A stretch of 64,000 bases of DNA from positions 3,947,528 through 4,011,527 of the forward strand of contig NC_045140.1 of NCBI RefSeq assembly GCF_008831285.2. The letters run 5' to 3'. Positions 38,737 through 50,705 of this stretch are shown here, in pieces. Origin of the DNA: Nymphaea colorata (taxonomy: Eukaryota > Streptophyta > Magnoliopsida > Nymphaeales > Nymphaeaceae). A program made the position numbers and the translations under genes. How positions within the stretch are numbered: position 1 is the stretch's first letter; each line of letters opens with the position of its first letter. The notes under the pieces are model-generated. The model saw only the letters and a program-made list of their open reading frames with translations, did not search any database and had not been told where the DNA came from.

Positions 38737-41700
38737 CCAAAAGTAAAAGAGGAGAAGGAGCTAGCTATTGGGGCTGCTCCCAGTGGCTAGTTATCAGCCA
38801 AGAGCTGGTTCCAACTGCCTATATTTAAAAACAATCTTTATTTTATTCTATTTAGAAATTTAAAAATTAACTACACTCTATTTTCATGTGCCCTTAAAAT
38901 GCACTGTCCTTTAAAAAGGATGACCAGATTGTTTATATTTTAAAGGGGCTTTATTTTATTCAATTTAAAATTTTAAAAATAAGCTACATTCTATTTCTAT
39001 GTGCCCTTAAAATGCACCCAACACTCACATTCAATTTAAAATGCATCAAGCAAGCAAAAGACCTTTGAAAAACTTAATTTTCAATAGAAAAATAAACATA
39101 TAGCATTGTTATATATATATATATATAGCCACATCTCCACACTCAAATTTTCTGAGATGTGCTACATCGGCACCCACATTGACAGCTGCGCCGGCACTGG
39201 CACACACCTATGTAACATAGATCTTCAATAAGAATTCCCATGTCTTTTAGAAAATTGTTCGACCAAACAATCTTCGTACATAGTCGTTATAGCACAAAAT
39301 TCATCTCATGTTAAGGATAAAGAAATTTGCTTTGCTTCTTGCAACTCCAAGATGTTAGCGAATCACCTAAAAACTCACAATCGTGGAGTGCCTATTACTA
39401 GAATCAAGCGAATCACCTAAAAACTCACAATCGTGGAGTGCCATTACTAGAATCATCACCCCAATCAACATCAGTTTTGACAATCATATTCAAACTAGAA
39501 GATGGGAATAGAAATAGTCCTTTAGAAATTGTGATTTTGACCATGTCGTACGGGTGCGTCTAAACAGCTCCTAGACACCTGTATCAAGTTGTCAACACAA
39601 CACGAGTGCTGGTCCTGGTGTTGTCATATTGTTGAACATACCCTTAGACATCAATCTAGCCTTGTACATCTCAAGTGAGCCATCACCCTTAGTTTTTACC
39701 TTATGCACCCATCAACAATCCATAGCCTTTTTCCATATAGGAAGAAAAAGAATTTTATTTCAAGGGCTTCAAGTTCATTACCCATGATATCTAATCAGTG
39801 TTTTTGATTTTGAGCTTCATGATAAGATCTGTTGCATCATAAGAACAAATGCCCAACAAACACACCTTTGGCCTAGGAGACAATGATTCATAGGAGATAA
39901 ATTTTTGTGGTGGTTTATTAGCTCTTTGAGATCTCCAAATAATTGACTGAGGTTAGTAACTTCTTGGGATGAACATGTACTTTTCTATAAACTATTATAT
40001 CTCTTGATGGCCCATCATCAAGTAGATTTGTACCATGTCCATTCAAAAATTCGTATTCATCATCATATAATGAATGCAAATTATCATTATCATCATCATC
40101 ATCGTCCTTAGTCTATAGAAAGCATAATCGTTCCTATGTTTAGATTTATTTTCATTAAACCCGTTCCCTTCTTAAAAAAGTACCATATTTCTTGGAACAT
40201 ATACCTTATCTTTTAGAATATCATAACATTGTGCTTTTGTATTACGGAAGAACCATTGAAAACACATTTTATTGCTTCAATTAAAAGTTATCATTATTGT
40301 CATTCAAAATGTAACATCTGCAACAAAAAACTTTTAAGGCAATTGTAGTTCAGTTCTAAATTAAAAAGTCTTTGAGGTGAAGAAATTTTTCCAAAACCTT
40401 AGAAGACATTTTATTTGTTAAGTAAATAGATGTAAGAGCAGTTTCTACCCAAAAATTGTCAGGAACATTTTTAGATATGAGAAGAGCTTTTGTTGTTTCT
40501 AATGTATGTCTATGTTTTCTTTCGGAGATCTTATTTTGTTAAGGAGCTTTGCAACAAGACTTTTGATGTACAATTCCTTTTTTATTTTACAAAGTTTTTT
40601 TCATTACATAGGAATTCTCCTCTTGAATCACTTCTAACAATCTTAATGCTAGTTTTAAATCGAGTTTTAACCAGATTGTAGATTGTTCTAAGTGCAAGAA
40701 GACTTCTGACTTATATTTGAGAAAATAAATCGAAACGTATTTAGAGTAGTCATCAGTAAAAAAGAACATAATATGAGAAAATAAATCGGAACATATCTAG
40801 AACATTGTCAACAAAAATAACATAATATGACAAACCACTTTTAGACATAATGAGGGCATGTCTTCTTACATCCCAATGCACTAGTTCAAAGGGGCTTTTG
40901 TGATTGAAGTTCTATTATTAAAAGGTAAAGCATTTTTATTTAACCTTTCACAATCATCACAAGAAACTGTTTATGTATATTTGTCTTCCAAAAAGGGGAT
41001 ACAAGTCATTTTTCATAAACTTGAATGTCTGTTTTTTATGGCAAATTCAAATATAATTTTTCTTAAGGGCACTACAAGTAGGTTGTGAAAGAACCAAGAA
41101 ATGAACGTAATAAAGATAATTTCTTTTAGAACCTTCCTCAATGGTCTTCTTGAAAAGTTGATCCTGTATAAAAAATTAATCTTGTGAGGAAACAACATCA
41201 CATCCATGGTCAGTTTTTTAAGAAACAAATAAGGTATTCAAATTAAGTTGGAGAATAAATCTAACTTTTGGTACTTTGAATTTTTTGAATTATAGTTTTG
41301 GTCAAGATTTAGTACAAACTCAATTTTGAGGGGAGTTCCGTTGCTTGTTTTGACCAAACGGCATGACTTTTCGTTAGTGCATTTTGTTAGTATAGAACCA
41401 TAGGAGTCATATGAAATGAAGCTCCGAATCAAGTATCCGAGAGTACTGAAGGAAGTTGAGGCAGCGGTTGTTCCCGAAATTGGAGTAGCTCCATCCTTCA
41501 GTAATGGTTGAAGTGCATCACTATCAAGCTTGTCAAGATCAAAAGAATTACTTTCTTCACATAACACCAGCCATAATTTTTCTCTTGTCAACTTTCTTTA
41601 ATTTAGGACACTTTGGTTTTATATGTCCCTCCTCTACGCTGAAAGAACTAAACCTTTTGTTTCCTTCTTCATAGAGCGACTGAAATGAGAAGGTCTATAG

Positions 41701-44217
41701 GGTTTCACATGAACACCCGCTCTTGAAGTAGCAAGCATACTTTCTTTCTTTTCTCTATAGAAGTTCAATTTATTTTCTTCTGCTTGCAGCTCCGGTATGG
41801 CTTCAGTCATTGAAGGTGTTTTGTTTGTATGGATCAATGACGTTTGAGTTCGTTGAATTCGAGCCTTCGTCCTATAATGAACTTGCAACATTTCTCTCTT
41901 CAGATTTGCTTTAGTCTTAGAGCTATGTCTCTATCATCTGTTCGTTCAGGTTAAACATAGCAAATTCATCCCACAAATGGTCAGCTTTTCCTACATAACC
42001 CTTAATAGTTATGTTTCCCTGCTGGAAATTAGCTATTTTGACTTGGAGATTGCACGTGTACTACATCTTTCATAGTGAGTTTTCCTTGGAACTCCCAAGC
42101 CTTATTTGCATAATTGTGTTTAGCTATTTGACCCATAGTTGAGACATCAACACAAACAAGAATTAAAGCTATGACTTTATGATGAATCACTTTTTATTCA
42201 TTCCATTTTTTCTCATATTCAACTACGACCTTGTGTTTTTCAACTCCTTTTAGTTCATAGCTTTTTCCATCTATGATCTTGGTTAAGACTAGTTGAGGTT
42301 CCTTTTTGAAACCATTAATAAGTCTTCACAATTCTTATGAAATGTTCCATAATTTTAGCCCATTGAACATAGTTGGTTTTAGAGAGTTTAAGAAGAGACA
42401 TAGAAGTAAGTCTATTATCTATGAAGTGTACCTTATTTTTATTGCCAAAAGGGTCTTTCTTTAAGTCAATGGAACAACAACATGCAAGCACCACCATGAA
42501 TAAAGTATATTGAAAAGGAACATGCCCTTGAAGAAATTGATGAAAAGGAAGCTGGATGGTTTGCTGCAGTTGATGAAAAGCTTGTCCAGCTATCAGCAAT
42601 CACAGATTTTGAAACAGCTGGAATCAATCTCGCCCAGCAGTTCACACTGTACTTTCACCAAACAGTTGGTGAGTAAGGAAAAATACTGAACACCAAGAGA
42701 GTTCTCATAGAGCTTATCTTGAAGAACCTGAACACACCTCCAACCGTGTGACCCTTGTCCCATATATATAGAGACCCAAGAGTAGGAGAGGAAATGGAAC
42801 TAGCTATTTGGGCTACTCCCAAGGGCTAGAAAGCTATGGGTTGTCGACTGGCAGCTAGTACCAACTACCAAACAATAAGAAAATATAGAAAAATTTTAAA
42901 AATAGAAAATTAAAAAACAGAAAAATACATACAAGGAACATATGTACAAGCCACAGTAATTGGTATATATATGATTTCTGTGTGTGTGTGTGTGTGTGTA
43001 CAAATCTTATTATACCAATTACTAAGCATATCCACATATGCATAGGAATTGAGATATACGGTACAGTACACACACACACACACAAGTATTTACATATAGC
43101 CTAACAAACAACCCTCTTGTCTTCTCTCTCTCTCTCTCTTGGTTTGGGTTGCTTCCATGTCATTCTTTAATAAGACGACCAAGGTTGTCCTTTGAAAAGA
43201 ATGACCAGGGTTGTCCTTCAAAAAGAATGACCATGGTTTTGACCTTTTAGTATGTGTGTTAGAAAAACTTTTATATTAATATAAGATTATTTAACACAAA
43301 ATTTGTTTATAAATGAGGACATGTATAGCTATTAATCAGTTAATTAATTATATAACAGAATATATATATATATATTGCTGCACCTGCATCCAAACTTTTT
43401 TTGGAAACTGCCATACCTGCTCCAGTGCTCCCAAGTTTTCTTTTGAAAACTGTCGTATTCACACCCGCACCCTACACATGTGTGACAGTTAAAATATCTA
43501 TCAGTTATCAGTTAATAGTTAGCTCTGCATGAAAACTGCTTCATTACAGAATGAAATATAAGTATGTTTTTCTTCCTTTTTAAGAGGGATATATATCATG
43601 ACAATTGTACTTTTCAGTTTTTGTCTTCCTCCTTTTTCTCTATTGTCTAGGAAAGCATTTACCATTGCATTTTTGTTTATCTTCCAGTGACATCATGTTA
43701 AGCACAATTTTATCTTTTCAGGATATTTTGCATGCAAAATAGTGATTTTTGTACCACTTCCAGGGGCATGCAGATATTTTCTTTCCCACAGATTTTTGGC
43801 TATTGGAACTCATTGATCACCATTGTGCTCAAGGACAGAGTCTGCGAACTGGGGATGGTCCAGCACGAAAAATAAAACAAAGGCGGACAGTTATAGTAAG
43901 TGCATTACTTGTCTAATTGATTTCTCATCAATGTTCTTCAAATTCTGTGTTGGTCTGTGCAAAACCAAGCCACGATACAGATGAATCTTAACTATTTACT
44001 TTTCTTTACAATGTTTCCATTTTTTGGCCAATTTGATTAAACCATTTTTAAAAGAAATGACTTTTTTTTGTTTTGTTTTCATTTGTCATTTGTCTAGGAT
44101 CCTGACTTTTTACTTCCTTTGTGATCTTTCTCATAGGCTTTTCCCTTTTCCCTAGGAACATTATATATGAACGGAATATTACTTGTTTTTTATTTTTTCC
44201 TTTCCTTTTTTTGTGTG

Positions 44218-44266
<49 letters not shown>

Positions 44267-44639
44267 CCTTCTTAAGATTTATATTCTTTTCAATTTCTTT
44301 CTTAATTTGATGTTGAATTTGTTTTTTAGTTTCTTATTTTACCTTGTAATACATTTTGTCCATTTTGTCATCTTTTTTTAGTTTAATGACCAACCCGATT
44401 CTCTCTCGACCGTTGATCAGACATTTGAATAATCAAACTTCCTATGCTTGTGAATTATGTGGATTTTAGCTCAGGTTTACCATTGCATTGTGTAGCTTGA
44501 TTCTGCTGCTTTTATGGAAGAGTTTGGGCTTCCGTCGAAAACAAGGACTAAGGATGGGTACAATCCACTTCTGGACGATTTCCAGAACACTAAATTTTAT
44601 TTGAGTGTGCCTACGCATAATGCTAAAAGGATGCTGTAG
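22731..44639 (+). CDS. DUF185/NDUFAF7-like SAM-dependent methyltransferase (At1g04900 type), mitochondrial
   Basis: Thirteen exons join in frame to 454 aa: 22731-22865, 22963-23074, 23162-23244, 24929-24994, 28251-28351, 31707-31825, 33413-33453, 35928-36016, 36302-36482, 36588-36704, 38160-38204, 43764-43895, 44496-44639. Exon 1 encodes a Ser/Arg-rich, acid-poor N-terminus (MLSSVWYCSSLSSRLFF) like a mitochondrial presequence. VRDYIKSALYDPDHGYFSK and PWYAHGIAEAILRT follow. The SAM-binding loop is IYEIGGGSGTCAK, then VEISPALAEKQ, WVIMLEVLDNLPHDL and HADIFFPTDFWLLE. This is the DUF185 fold, whose animal member NDUFAF7 methylates an arginine of complex I subunit NDUFS2. The plant At1g04900 branch is less well characterised, so the substrate is inference. 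The gene covers 22 kb because introns 4 and 11 hold transposons. The 5' end is the least certain part; the exon 1 donor (CTG|gtcggt) is weak. Confidence 0.9.
23807..23888. repeat. Exact 41-bp tandem duplication in intron 3
   Basis: Two identical copies of a 41-bp unit (agcgctcaggttccac... to ...gctgttgcat) start at 23807 and 23848. Their identity suggests a recent event. Confidence 0.95.
25261..25496. mobile_element. GC-ended hAT-like MITE, 236 bp, with 8-bp target duplication
   Basis: The left terminus 'taagggtgggtatcgggccc' and the inverted right terminus 'taaggctgggcgtcgggccg' are matched inverted repeats rich in GGGCC/GGCCC, around an almost pure A/T centre. The flanks are ctttaggt (25253-25260) and ctgtaggt (25497-25504), 8 bp with one mismatch. 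It has no coding capacity and lies in intron 4 of the methyltransferase gene. The short TIR, 8-bp duplication and small size fit a non-autonomous hAT element. Confidence 0.8.
26123..27875 (+). mobile_element. Complete 1.75-kb non-autonomous LTR retrotransposon (gag-only/TRIM-like)
   Basis: The LTRs are 26123-26419 and 27578-27875 (297 and 298 bp). They differ by nine substitutions and one T in a homopolymer, about 97% identical. Each begins TGATGCAAG and ends CTTGCATCA. The element is flanked by the 5-bp duplication gtagt (26118-26122 and 27876-27880). A primer-binding site TGGTATCAGAGC (26422-26433), complementary to initiator tRNA-Met, follows the 5' LTR. 'actaggggagtc' before the 3' LTR is a plausible polypurine tract. 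A TATA-like 'ctatataaag' lies in each LTR. There is no pol. It sits in sense orientation in intron 4 of the methyltransferase gene and must move with proteins supplied elsewhere. Confidence 0.95.
26448..27392 (+). pseudogene. gag-like reading frame of the short LTR element, one in-frame stop
   Basis: The frame opens MEDQVQQTLLALARQ and meets TAA at 26493-26495. It then stays open to 27392 through a heptad-like segment (RKVDELEVSFDRLMDEC) and a long Gly/Ala/Pro-rich GC-rich stretch. The first part looks like a retrotransposon gag N-terminus with a coiled coil. The GC-rich second half resembles no gag I know and could be captured host sequence or low-complexity coding. No zinc knuckle, protease, integrase or reverse transcriptase follows. 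Confidence 0.5.
32148..33403. repeat. Three diverged tandem copies within intron 6 of the methyltransferase gene
   Basis: Copies at about 32148-32480, 32481-33090 and 33091-33403 share, in order: 'tctca.t.cc..tgatggtagttccaag', a cttc/ttcc-rich part, 'caaagttatgtt', 'tttgatgcata', 'tttattgatttt' and 'aaacttgtttat'. The middle copy carries an extra block of about 270 bp (about 32540-32810). The last copy runs into the acceptor of exon 7 (33413). Confidence 0.8.
37218..37279. repeat. (AT)n microsatellite in intron 10
   Basis: About 30 AT units lie in the intron between 36705 and 38159. Similar tracts occur at 38687-38733, 44223-44264 (intron 12), 46872-46933 and 55665-55702 (FAMA intron 1), so (AT)n expansion is a general property of this locus. 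Confidence 0.95.
38560..43480 (-). mobile_element. Degenerate Ty1/copia retrotransposon, antisense in intron 11
   Basis: On the minus strand, in Copia order: gag (42599 to 42315, SLLKLSKTNYVQWAKIMEHF), a broken zinc-knuckle area near 41620, a protease/pre-integrase remnant (41591-41238), integrase core (40769-40587, FTDDYSKYVSIYFLKYKSEV), integrase end (about 40500-40380, ERKHRHTLETTKALL), and the start of reverse transcriptase (about 39790-39640, KTKGDGSLEMYKARL). Many stops and frameshifts are present, and the sequence breaks off inside the reverse transcriptase. Direct repeats flank it: 'tcccatat...agaccca' and 'ggagctagctattggggct' / 'ggaactagctatttgggct' occur at about 38675-38800 and 42755-42830, taken as old LTRs. 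It opposes the host gene. Confidence 0.8.
39358..39456. repeat. 50-bp tandem duplication inside the Copia relic
   Basis: Two copies of a 50-bp unit (gcgaatcacctaaaaactca... to ...attactagaatca) start at 39358 and 39408 and differ by a 2-bp indel. Confidence 0.9.
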
Positions 44640-46869
44640 TTTGTGGTGTATATTTGCTGGCGGCCCAAACATTGCGAGGAAAAACGGCCATCTAGTCCTT
44701 GCCGATGAGTATTCTTGGATCATGGTTCACATAACGATGATAAAATTGGGTATAACACTGATGATCTTGACATAATAAATTTTATCCGAGCAACTAACTT
44801 GTGAACAGGACATAAAGAGCTTGTTGGTGTTAGATGTCAACTGATGGAGCTTTGCATTCTGTTGCATCAACTTACGTGGTAGTAGTTTTAATATTTTTAA
44901 TTCATTTTTCTCTGCACTTTGGGTGAATTCTGCAGTCTGTCGTTTCACATGTAAAGCCATATCTAACAGAAAGATTCTTGCTCCATTTCTGCTGTTGATT
45001 GCATATTGGAATCGGAATCATGAAGCTTTTTCGTGCATAACAGATTTGTATTTTCTAGTTGTTTTATTGAGCTCATATTGGATGGCGATTTTGAACTAGT
45101 GGCCCTTTGTGTGTGCATATTCGGAGTAAAGAATTTCTGACTGTTGGAGCTGCACGCTGTACTTAATCGATTTTCAAACATTCTTCCCTTTCAAAACCTT
45201 TGGTGGGATGCTTGGGTAGGGAGTGCATAGAAGGTGTATTGTTTGTTGCTGTTGGTGCTATTATCTTGAACTGCAAAATGGTGGGATCGTGACACTTTAG
45301 TTGAAGGGTGTACTCTAACCCACTCACGTGCTTACTTGGAAGAGCTTACTTGAGACATGTACATTTTTTTGCCACTTGGATTTGGTTAGCGATCGGATTT
45401 AGCATGTGCTTCGCAAGTGAAGCTAAATCCAATTTTGATTTGTGCTAGCTTGGGTTTGGATTCAGTTTCAAAAGATTAGGTTCAGTACCTGTCCAAAATA
45501 AAAGTCCTCTGAACCCGAATGATTGAAGCAACACTGGCTTTTGACCTTTGAAACATCAACGTGTGTGTGTGGAGACACCATATTCTGAGCCTAGAGAGAG
45601 AGAGAGAGAGAGAGATAGAAATTGCTGCTTTGTTTAGCTGTTTTTTAGGTCATGAAATTTCAATAATCACATCACAGAAGATTTTTTCCAAGTTGATTAT
45701 AAGTATCAACTAAAATCAGATTTATTGACATCCCTAACAACCTTATAAGGAGTCCAATTATGTTTGATTACTATTCTTTTTCTTGTTGGACAATTTTAGT
45801 GCTGTCGATTTGAATTCTGTACCTTATAGAGCCTGAAAATCCACTCTAGGCCTAAGACATTAAAATGACTTTACGGATGATATCTGGATTTACCGATGAC
45901 ATTTTGTAAAAACTGAAAATGGTATGTTCTAAAATTTATGAAATTCGTGATTAAAATTTTATCTGCACGTTTAAATAAACTAACTTAAGAGCATGAAATG
46001 TGTACTCTCAAAGTTTTGGTAGCAGCTTGGAAATTATCTTCTGAAGTGGAAGTGCATAATACTGTGCCGTCTTTAACTTTGATCAGAGATTGGGCAATGC
46101 CGTCAAAGAATATCACATTTCACAAAAGAAAGTTGAGCCCCAAAAGGAATAACGTAATGAATCAAAATTCCAAACTTTTTCTATGCCATGGTTGCTCTCT
46201 CAAGAAAGTCATATGTTCGGCCTTCGGGCTGCATGTTCGGGACTCAAAACCATCAATATGAAAGGCCCTTATGCTTAAAAAGAGAACTCATCAAAACAAA
46301 AACAGAGAAAATATTTCGTTTTTGAAAAATATCAAAACGCCTAATTCTGTCTGGGAAAGCCAAATGTCGAAAATACCCCTTGGAAGTTCTTGTAACTTCT
46401 TATTACAAGTATAGAAAGAACTTGACCTGTGCAAACAAAGGTTATCCCTTAAGGAAGTCTGGTGCAACGACGTCTTTGTTTCGAATTCTCATGATATCAA
46501 CTCTTTATATTGTAAAAGGAGAAATACTGATATGCAAGTTGAAGCATAGCAAGGACATCATCTCAAGTCGCTAAAGCATGTCCAGTCCTTTGGGGGGATA
46601 GGAAAAGTGTGAAAACTTTGGCTTTCGATTGGATGGTAGTGTGAACTATTCCTTCCGTTCACCCGAACTTATAAATAAAAGTTTATTAGTCAAGAAGAGC
46701 TTATTTATTATAAGCTTGCATGAGAGGGCATAAAATGTATGTTCATCCTATGACATCCATTCCCATTGCCAATCTGCGATGCGTTGCAGAAAGGGGGGCT
46801 GATCATTTCATGTTCTTCCGTGAAGGCCCATAACACCTAGCTTTACATCTTTCACCAAGTGTGTCTTTT

Positions 46870-46936
<67 letters not shown>

Positions 46937-47658
46937 AAAAAAGCTATCGTCAAATTTGCCTCTACAATTTTGTCTCTTTTTCTTTGTTAAAAAATTGACT
47001 AATAGGTAACTTAAACTAATTAACAAAATCAAAAAAAGAAAGTACCCTACTTTCAAAGAACTGTATATCCCTTCAGCCTTGGATCTGGAGCAATTGGATC
47101 TGGAGCAAGTTATATGTTGTGGCTTATAATAAAGACCAAAAAAATGGAAAACCCTTATATTGGCGAACAAGTTATGAATAAAAAAAATGCCCCGCTGTCC
47201 CTTCAAGTAATCCTTGACAACACAATTTTGAGGTTAACAGCATAACATGGAAATCATTCTCATTTTGGACCTATGCGGATCAAAACTACTGGAAATGCAA
47301 GCCGGATTTGTTTATTCATCGACTCAAATCTGTTGAGCAAAACCTCTAGCATTCCACTGGCAATATGATAAGTGTGGCACCTATTGATTATCACACTACC
47401 ATTGCAAGTAAAATGACATAATAAACAACCTGTTTTCAGGAGTACTCAAGCGGGACAAGAAATTTTCTGGTTTCCAGTTTCCTATCAGGTAATTTTCTTG
47501 TTCTTTATCCGAGCTCCCTGCCTTAAGGTGGCGTCAGTCATTTATCCCTAAAACTTGAGGCCTTTTCTGCAAAGCGTCCTATGAATAAAAGTTTTTTCGA
47601 TTTTCCTTAAGAAACAGTTTCCCGGACCTGAGAATCCCTGAGAATTTATCAAACGCGA

Positions 47659-47696
<38 letters not shown>

Positions 47697-49351
47697 TTGG
47701 AACCCTGGGTAGGTTTCTATTCCTTCTTCGTTTGCTTCATTCCTTTTAACCTTTTCAATTTTTAGTTGTTTTTGATGCATAACTGTTCATTCATTTTGTC
47801 CTGAAGGGAAAATTTGGGCCTTCTCTTTTCCTGGTAGATTTTGGTCTTTTAATTCTGCATGAGGGTTTTTCCTTTTTCTGTTAACACAATGCTGATGTGG
47901 ATTAGCATGAGCGGTTTTCCTTCTTTGGTTAGAATTGCAGAATCTGAATCTTCTGTAGTTTACTGCGAGCAGAGCGTATACATTAGGTGATTTACGCGTT
48001 TTGAGTTGTGGCCTTTGGTTGCTCAACATTGTGGAATTTGCTCTCTTTGGCTTCTGATATTGGCGTTGCCCGGTGTGGCATCGAGTGGTCGAGGGTTTCT
48101 GAGGGAGGAGAAACTTCCCGGCAGGCCGGGAGAGCCTCGGAATGTGAAGGAAAACGTGCCTCTGAAAATGGTTGCCGACGAATTCCGATGTGCACATTTT
48201 GCCGAACAAAAGGCTGCGTGTCGTTGGAAGTGAGGGTTGATAGGGTCATGTTTATTGCTTTTCCTGGGAATGTTCTTGGATCTATTGGTGTCAGTTTCGT
48301 GCCTCTTTTGGAACAATGAGATTGAGGAAGCGTCTACTCGAATCATACAAACAGCGAGAGAAGAACGTTAGAGAAATTCGACGTCGCAATGATCTTTAGG
48401 TTTTCTTCGATCAAAGAGATAAGAGAGCATGTATCACCAAGTGCAGACTGAGATAGGCAAGCAGAATTTCCTGGAAGAAAGTGGCAAATTCGTCACTATT
48501 GATTATGCTTCGTCCTCGATGATGAAAGATTTGGAGGGCATAACATATTATGTTGGTGACTATACCCAGTGAAGTGAGTAATTTTGGCAATGTAATCCCA
48601 GCTAGAAGCTCTAGTGGCTCTGTGTGCATTAGATCTCTGTAACTATAAGTCAGGCTTGTCAAATTTTGGCATGGGCATTGATGTATCTGATGCGAATAGG
48701 AGTCTGTGGACTGTGAGTGGGTGCCATGGTCAATGGTTTCAATACTGACGAGCGATGAATAGTGTTTAATAGGATAAAAAATATGAACGGGGGGCTAGCT
48801 AGAGGGTACCAGATGGCTCATGGTTGTGTAAATTTCTAGGATTTATATAGACGAATTATCTTTTACCATGGCCATACTTACGGATGTTAATTAAGCTGGC
48901 CATATTTTGGCAAGCTACCAGATAGGATTCAGATGCTGGCTATGTGTTCCAAACAGGCTAGACATTTCGTGGCCCTTCATCTTCGTGAAGGATTCATTAA
49001 TCATCATTTACCTTGTGTAGCTAAAGTTATTTTTGTTATGCGTGCAAATCTATGATACTACGGTAATTCTTCTTCTCCGTTTTCCCATTTTGAGTTGAAG
49101 CCTGAAGGGTGCATCTTTGATCAATTTCTCATGTGATGTAGATACGTTTGGCTTATTCTTTTGCTTCAATTTGAAACTTTCTGTTTTATCTGATGGGAGT
49201 CAAAATGGTAATTTGAAGTTTTGAACCAATTGAATTCCTGATTAGGGTAATCTCTTTTGTTTTTTAGGGTAATGCTTCTTTGTGCTTGTTTAGCAATTTA
49301 CTATTATTAGAATAGTGTCTTATTTCTGAAAATCTGTTTCTGTATCGACAG
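44640..49351. other. Intergenic region and leader of the HARBI1-like gene
   Basis: 44640-45190 is probably 3' UTR of the methyltransferase. 45350-45740 ends in 'gacatccctaac', like the terminal repeat of the MITE at 17274, and may be a broken inverted copy. A GA tract lies at 45593-45615 and (AT)n at 46872-46933. A (CT)n tract at about 47663-47690, followed by less AT-rich DNA (47800-48400), could be the transcription start area and 5' UTR exons of the gene at 49366. The overlapping frames at 47787-48346 match nothing I know. Confidence 0.4.
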
Positions 49352-49369
49352 ATGACACAATTACAATGA
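49352..49369 (+). promoter_or_regulatory. Five-codon uORF whose stop overlaps the main start as ATGA
   Basis: ATG ACA CAA TTA CAA TGA starts right after a good splice acceptor (cgacag, ending 49351). Its TGA (49367-49369) overlaps the main ATG (49366-49368). The layout would allow termination followed by local reinitiation, or could lower translation of the downstream frame. Confidence 0.5.
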
Positions 49370-50705
49370 GTTCTGATGATGACTCGGAGGACCTGATGGT
49401 AGCTGCTGCGACCATTGCAGCAGCTGCTGTTGCTAATATTGGTGCTTGGTATCATGAACCGGTTCCATTAGAAGAACCATGTGAAGTTCCAGTATTTAAA
49501 GATTCAGATTTTAAGGATGAAATTCTTGATGTTCATGATGCGCAATTTCATGAAGATCTACGTATGGACAAACGAGTTTTCAAAAAACTATGCAGAATAT
49601 TAGCAACGAAAGGGTTATTGCGTAACACAAGATCAATACCAATTAAAGAGCAAGTATCAACTTTCCTATATATAATAGGACACAATGAGCGCAACCGTGT
49701 TCTTCAAAAGCGCTTCAATCGCTCTGGTGAAACCATTAGTCGCTATTTTCATATGGTCTTGGACGCTGTTGTTGCACTTGCTCCACTTTTCTTCCAGATG
49801 CCAAATTCTGACACTCCTTCTGAAATCTTAAATGATCCTAGATTCTATCCATATTTTAAGGTAATGAAGGTTTTTAAATTTATAGTTATGTTTCTTCTTA
49901 TATTTTTGCTTTGTCTAATCTTACATTTCAATTGCTTATTAGGATTGTGTTGGAGTAATAGACGGGATACATATACCTGCTGCAGTTGGTGTTGATGAAC
50001 GTGATCCATTTCGTAATAAAAGTGGCTTCATTTCCCAAAATGTTATGGCTGCTTGTTCATTTGATTTATGTTTTCAGTATGTTTTGGCTGGGTGGGAAGG
50101 GTCTGTACCAGATTCGCATGTACTACATTCTGCACTTACAAGGTCTGATAAACTTATAATCCCCGAAGGTATCAGATAATTGCTCACATGGAACTCATAG
50201 GTGGTAGCTTATCATGATGTTTGACACTTTTTTATTTGCAGGGAAATTCTATCTTGTTGACGGCGAGTACCCAAACATGCAGGGCCTTCTTGCTCCGTAT
50301 GATGGTGTTCGCTATTGCCTAAGTGAATTTACTGATGGTTGTCCTCCAGAGAATGCTAAAGAGTTATTTAACTACCGCCATTCCTTGTTGCGAAGTACTA
50401 TTGATCGAGCTTTTGGGGTCTTGAAAGCACGTTTTCCCATTTTGAAGACAGAGCCTCTTTACCATATCAAAACACAGGTGAAGGTGGTCATAGCTGCCTG
50501 CGTCATACATAACCACATCCGGAGGGAGAGGAAAGATGACTGGATATTTATGAAGGAAGAGAAGGAAGAGCATGTAGGGGAAATTCGGTTGATGCCTGAG
50601 AACCAAGAACCAAAAGATACTGGTCAAGGGATAGAGGAAGAAATTGCCTCTCAACTGCGAGACTCAATTGCAAACGCAATGTGGAATGATTATTTGGGTG
50701 ATTAA
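49366..50705 (+). CDS. PIF/Harbinger transposase-derived nuclease-like protein (HARBI1/ALP1 type)
   Basis: Three exons, 49366-49860, 49943-50168 and 50242-50705, join in frame to 394 aa. The N-terminus is acidic and alanine-rich (SSDDDSEDLMVAAATIAAAA). A helix-turn-helix-like region follows (VSTFLYIIGHNERNRVLQKRF, then RSGETISRYFHMVL), then a DDE_4 nuclease domain. D172 in GVIDGIHIP and D247 in YLVDGEYPN are the first two acids. The third position, normally E in the family's IERAFG-type motif, is D295 in TIDRAFGVLKARFPIL. Intact introns and frame, with no flanking terminal repeats found, favour a domesticated host gene over a live transposon. Plant relatives such as ALP1 work in chromatin complexes rather than DNA cutting. 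An intact single-copy transposon remnant is the alternative. Confidence 0.9.

Noticed and set aside
47787-48346. Several overlapping frames of 75-140 codons on both strands
   Set aside because: None resembles a known protein, and overlap in both directions suggests low stop density in less AT-rich DNA; likely untranslated leader or chance.
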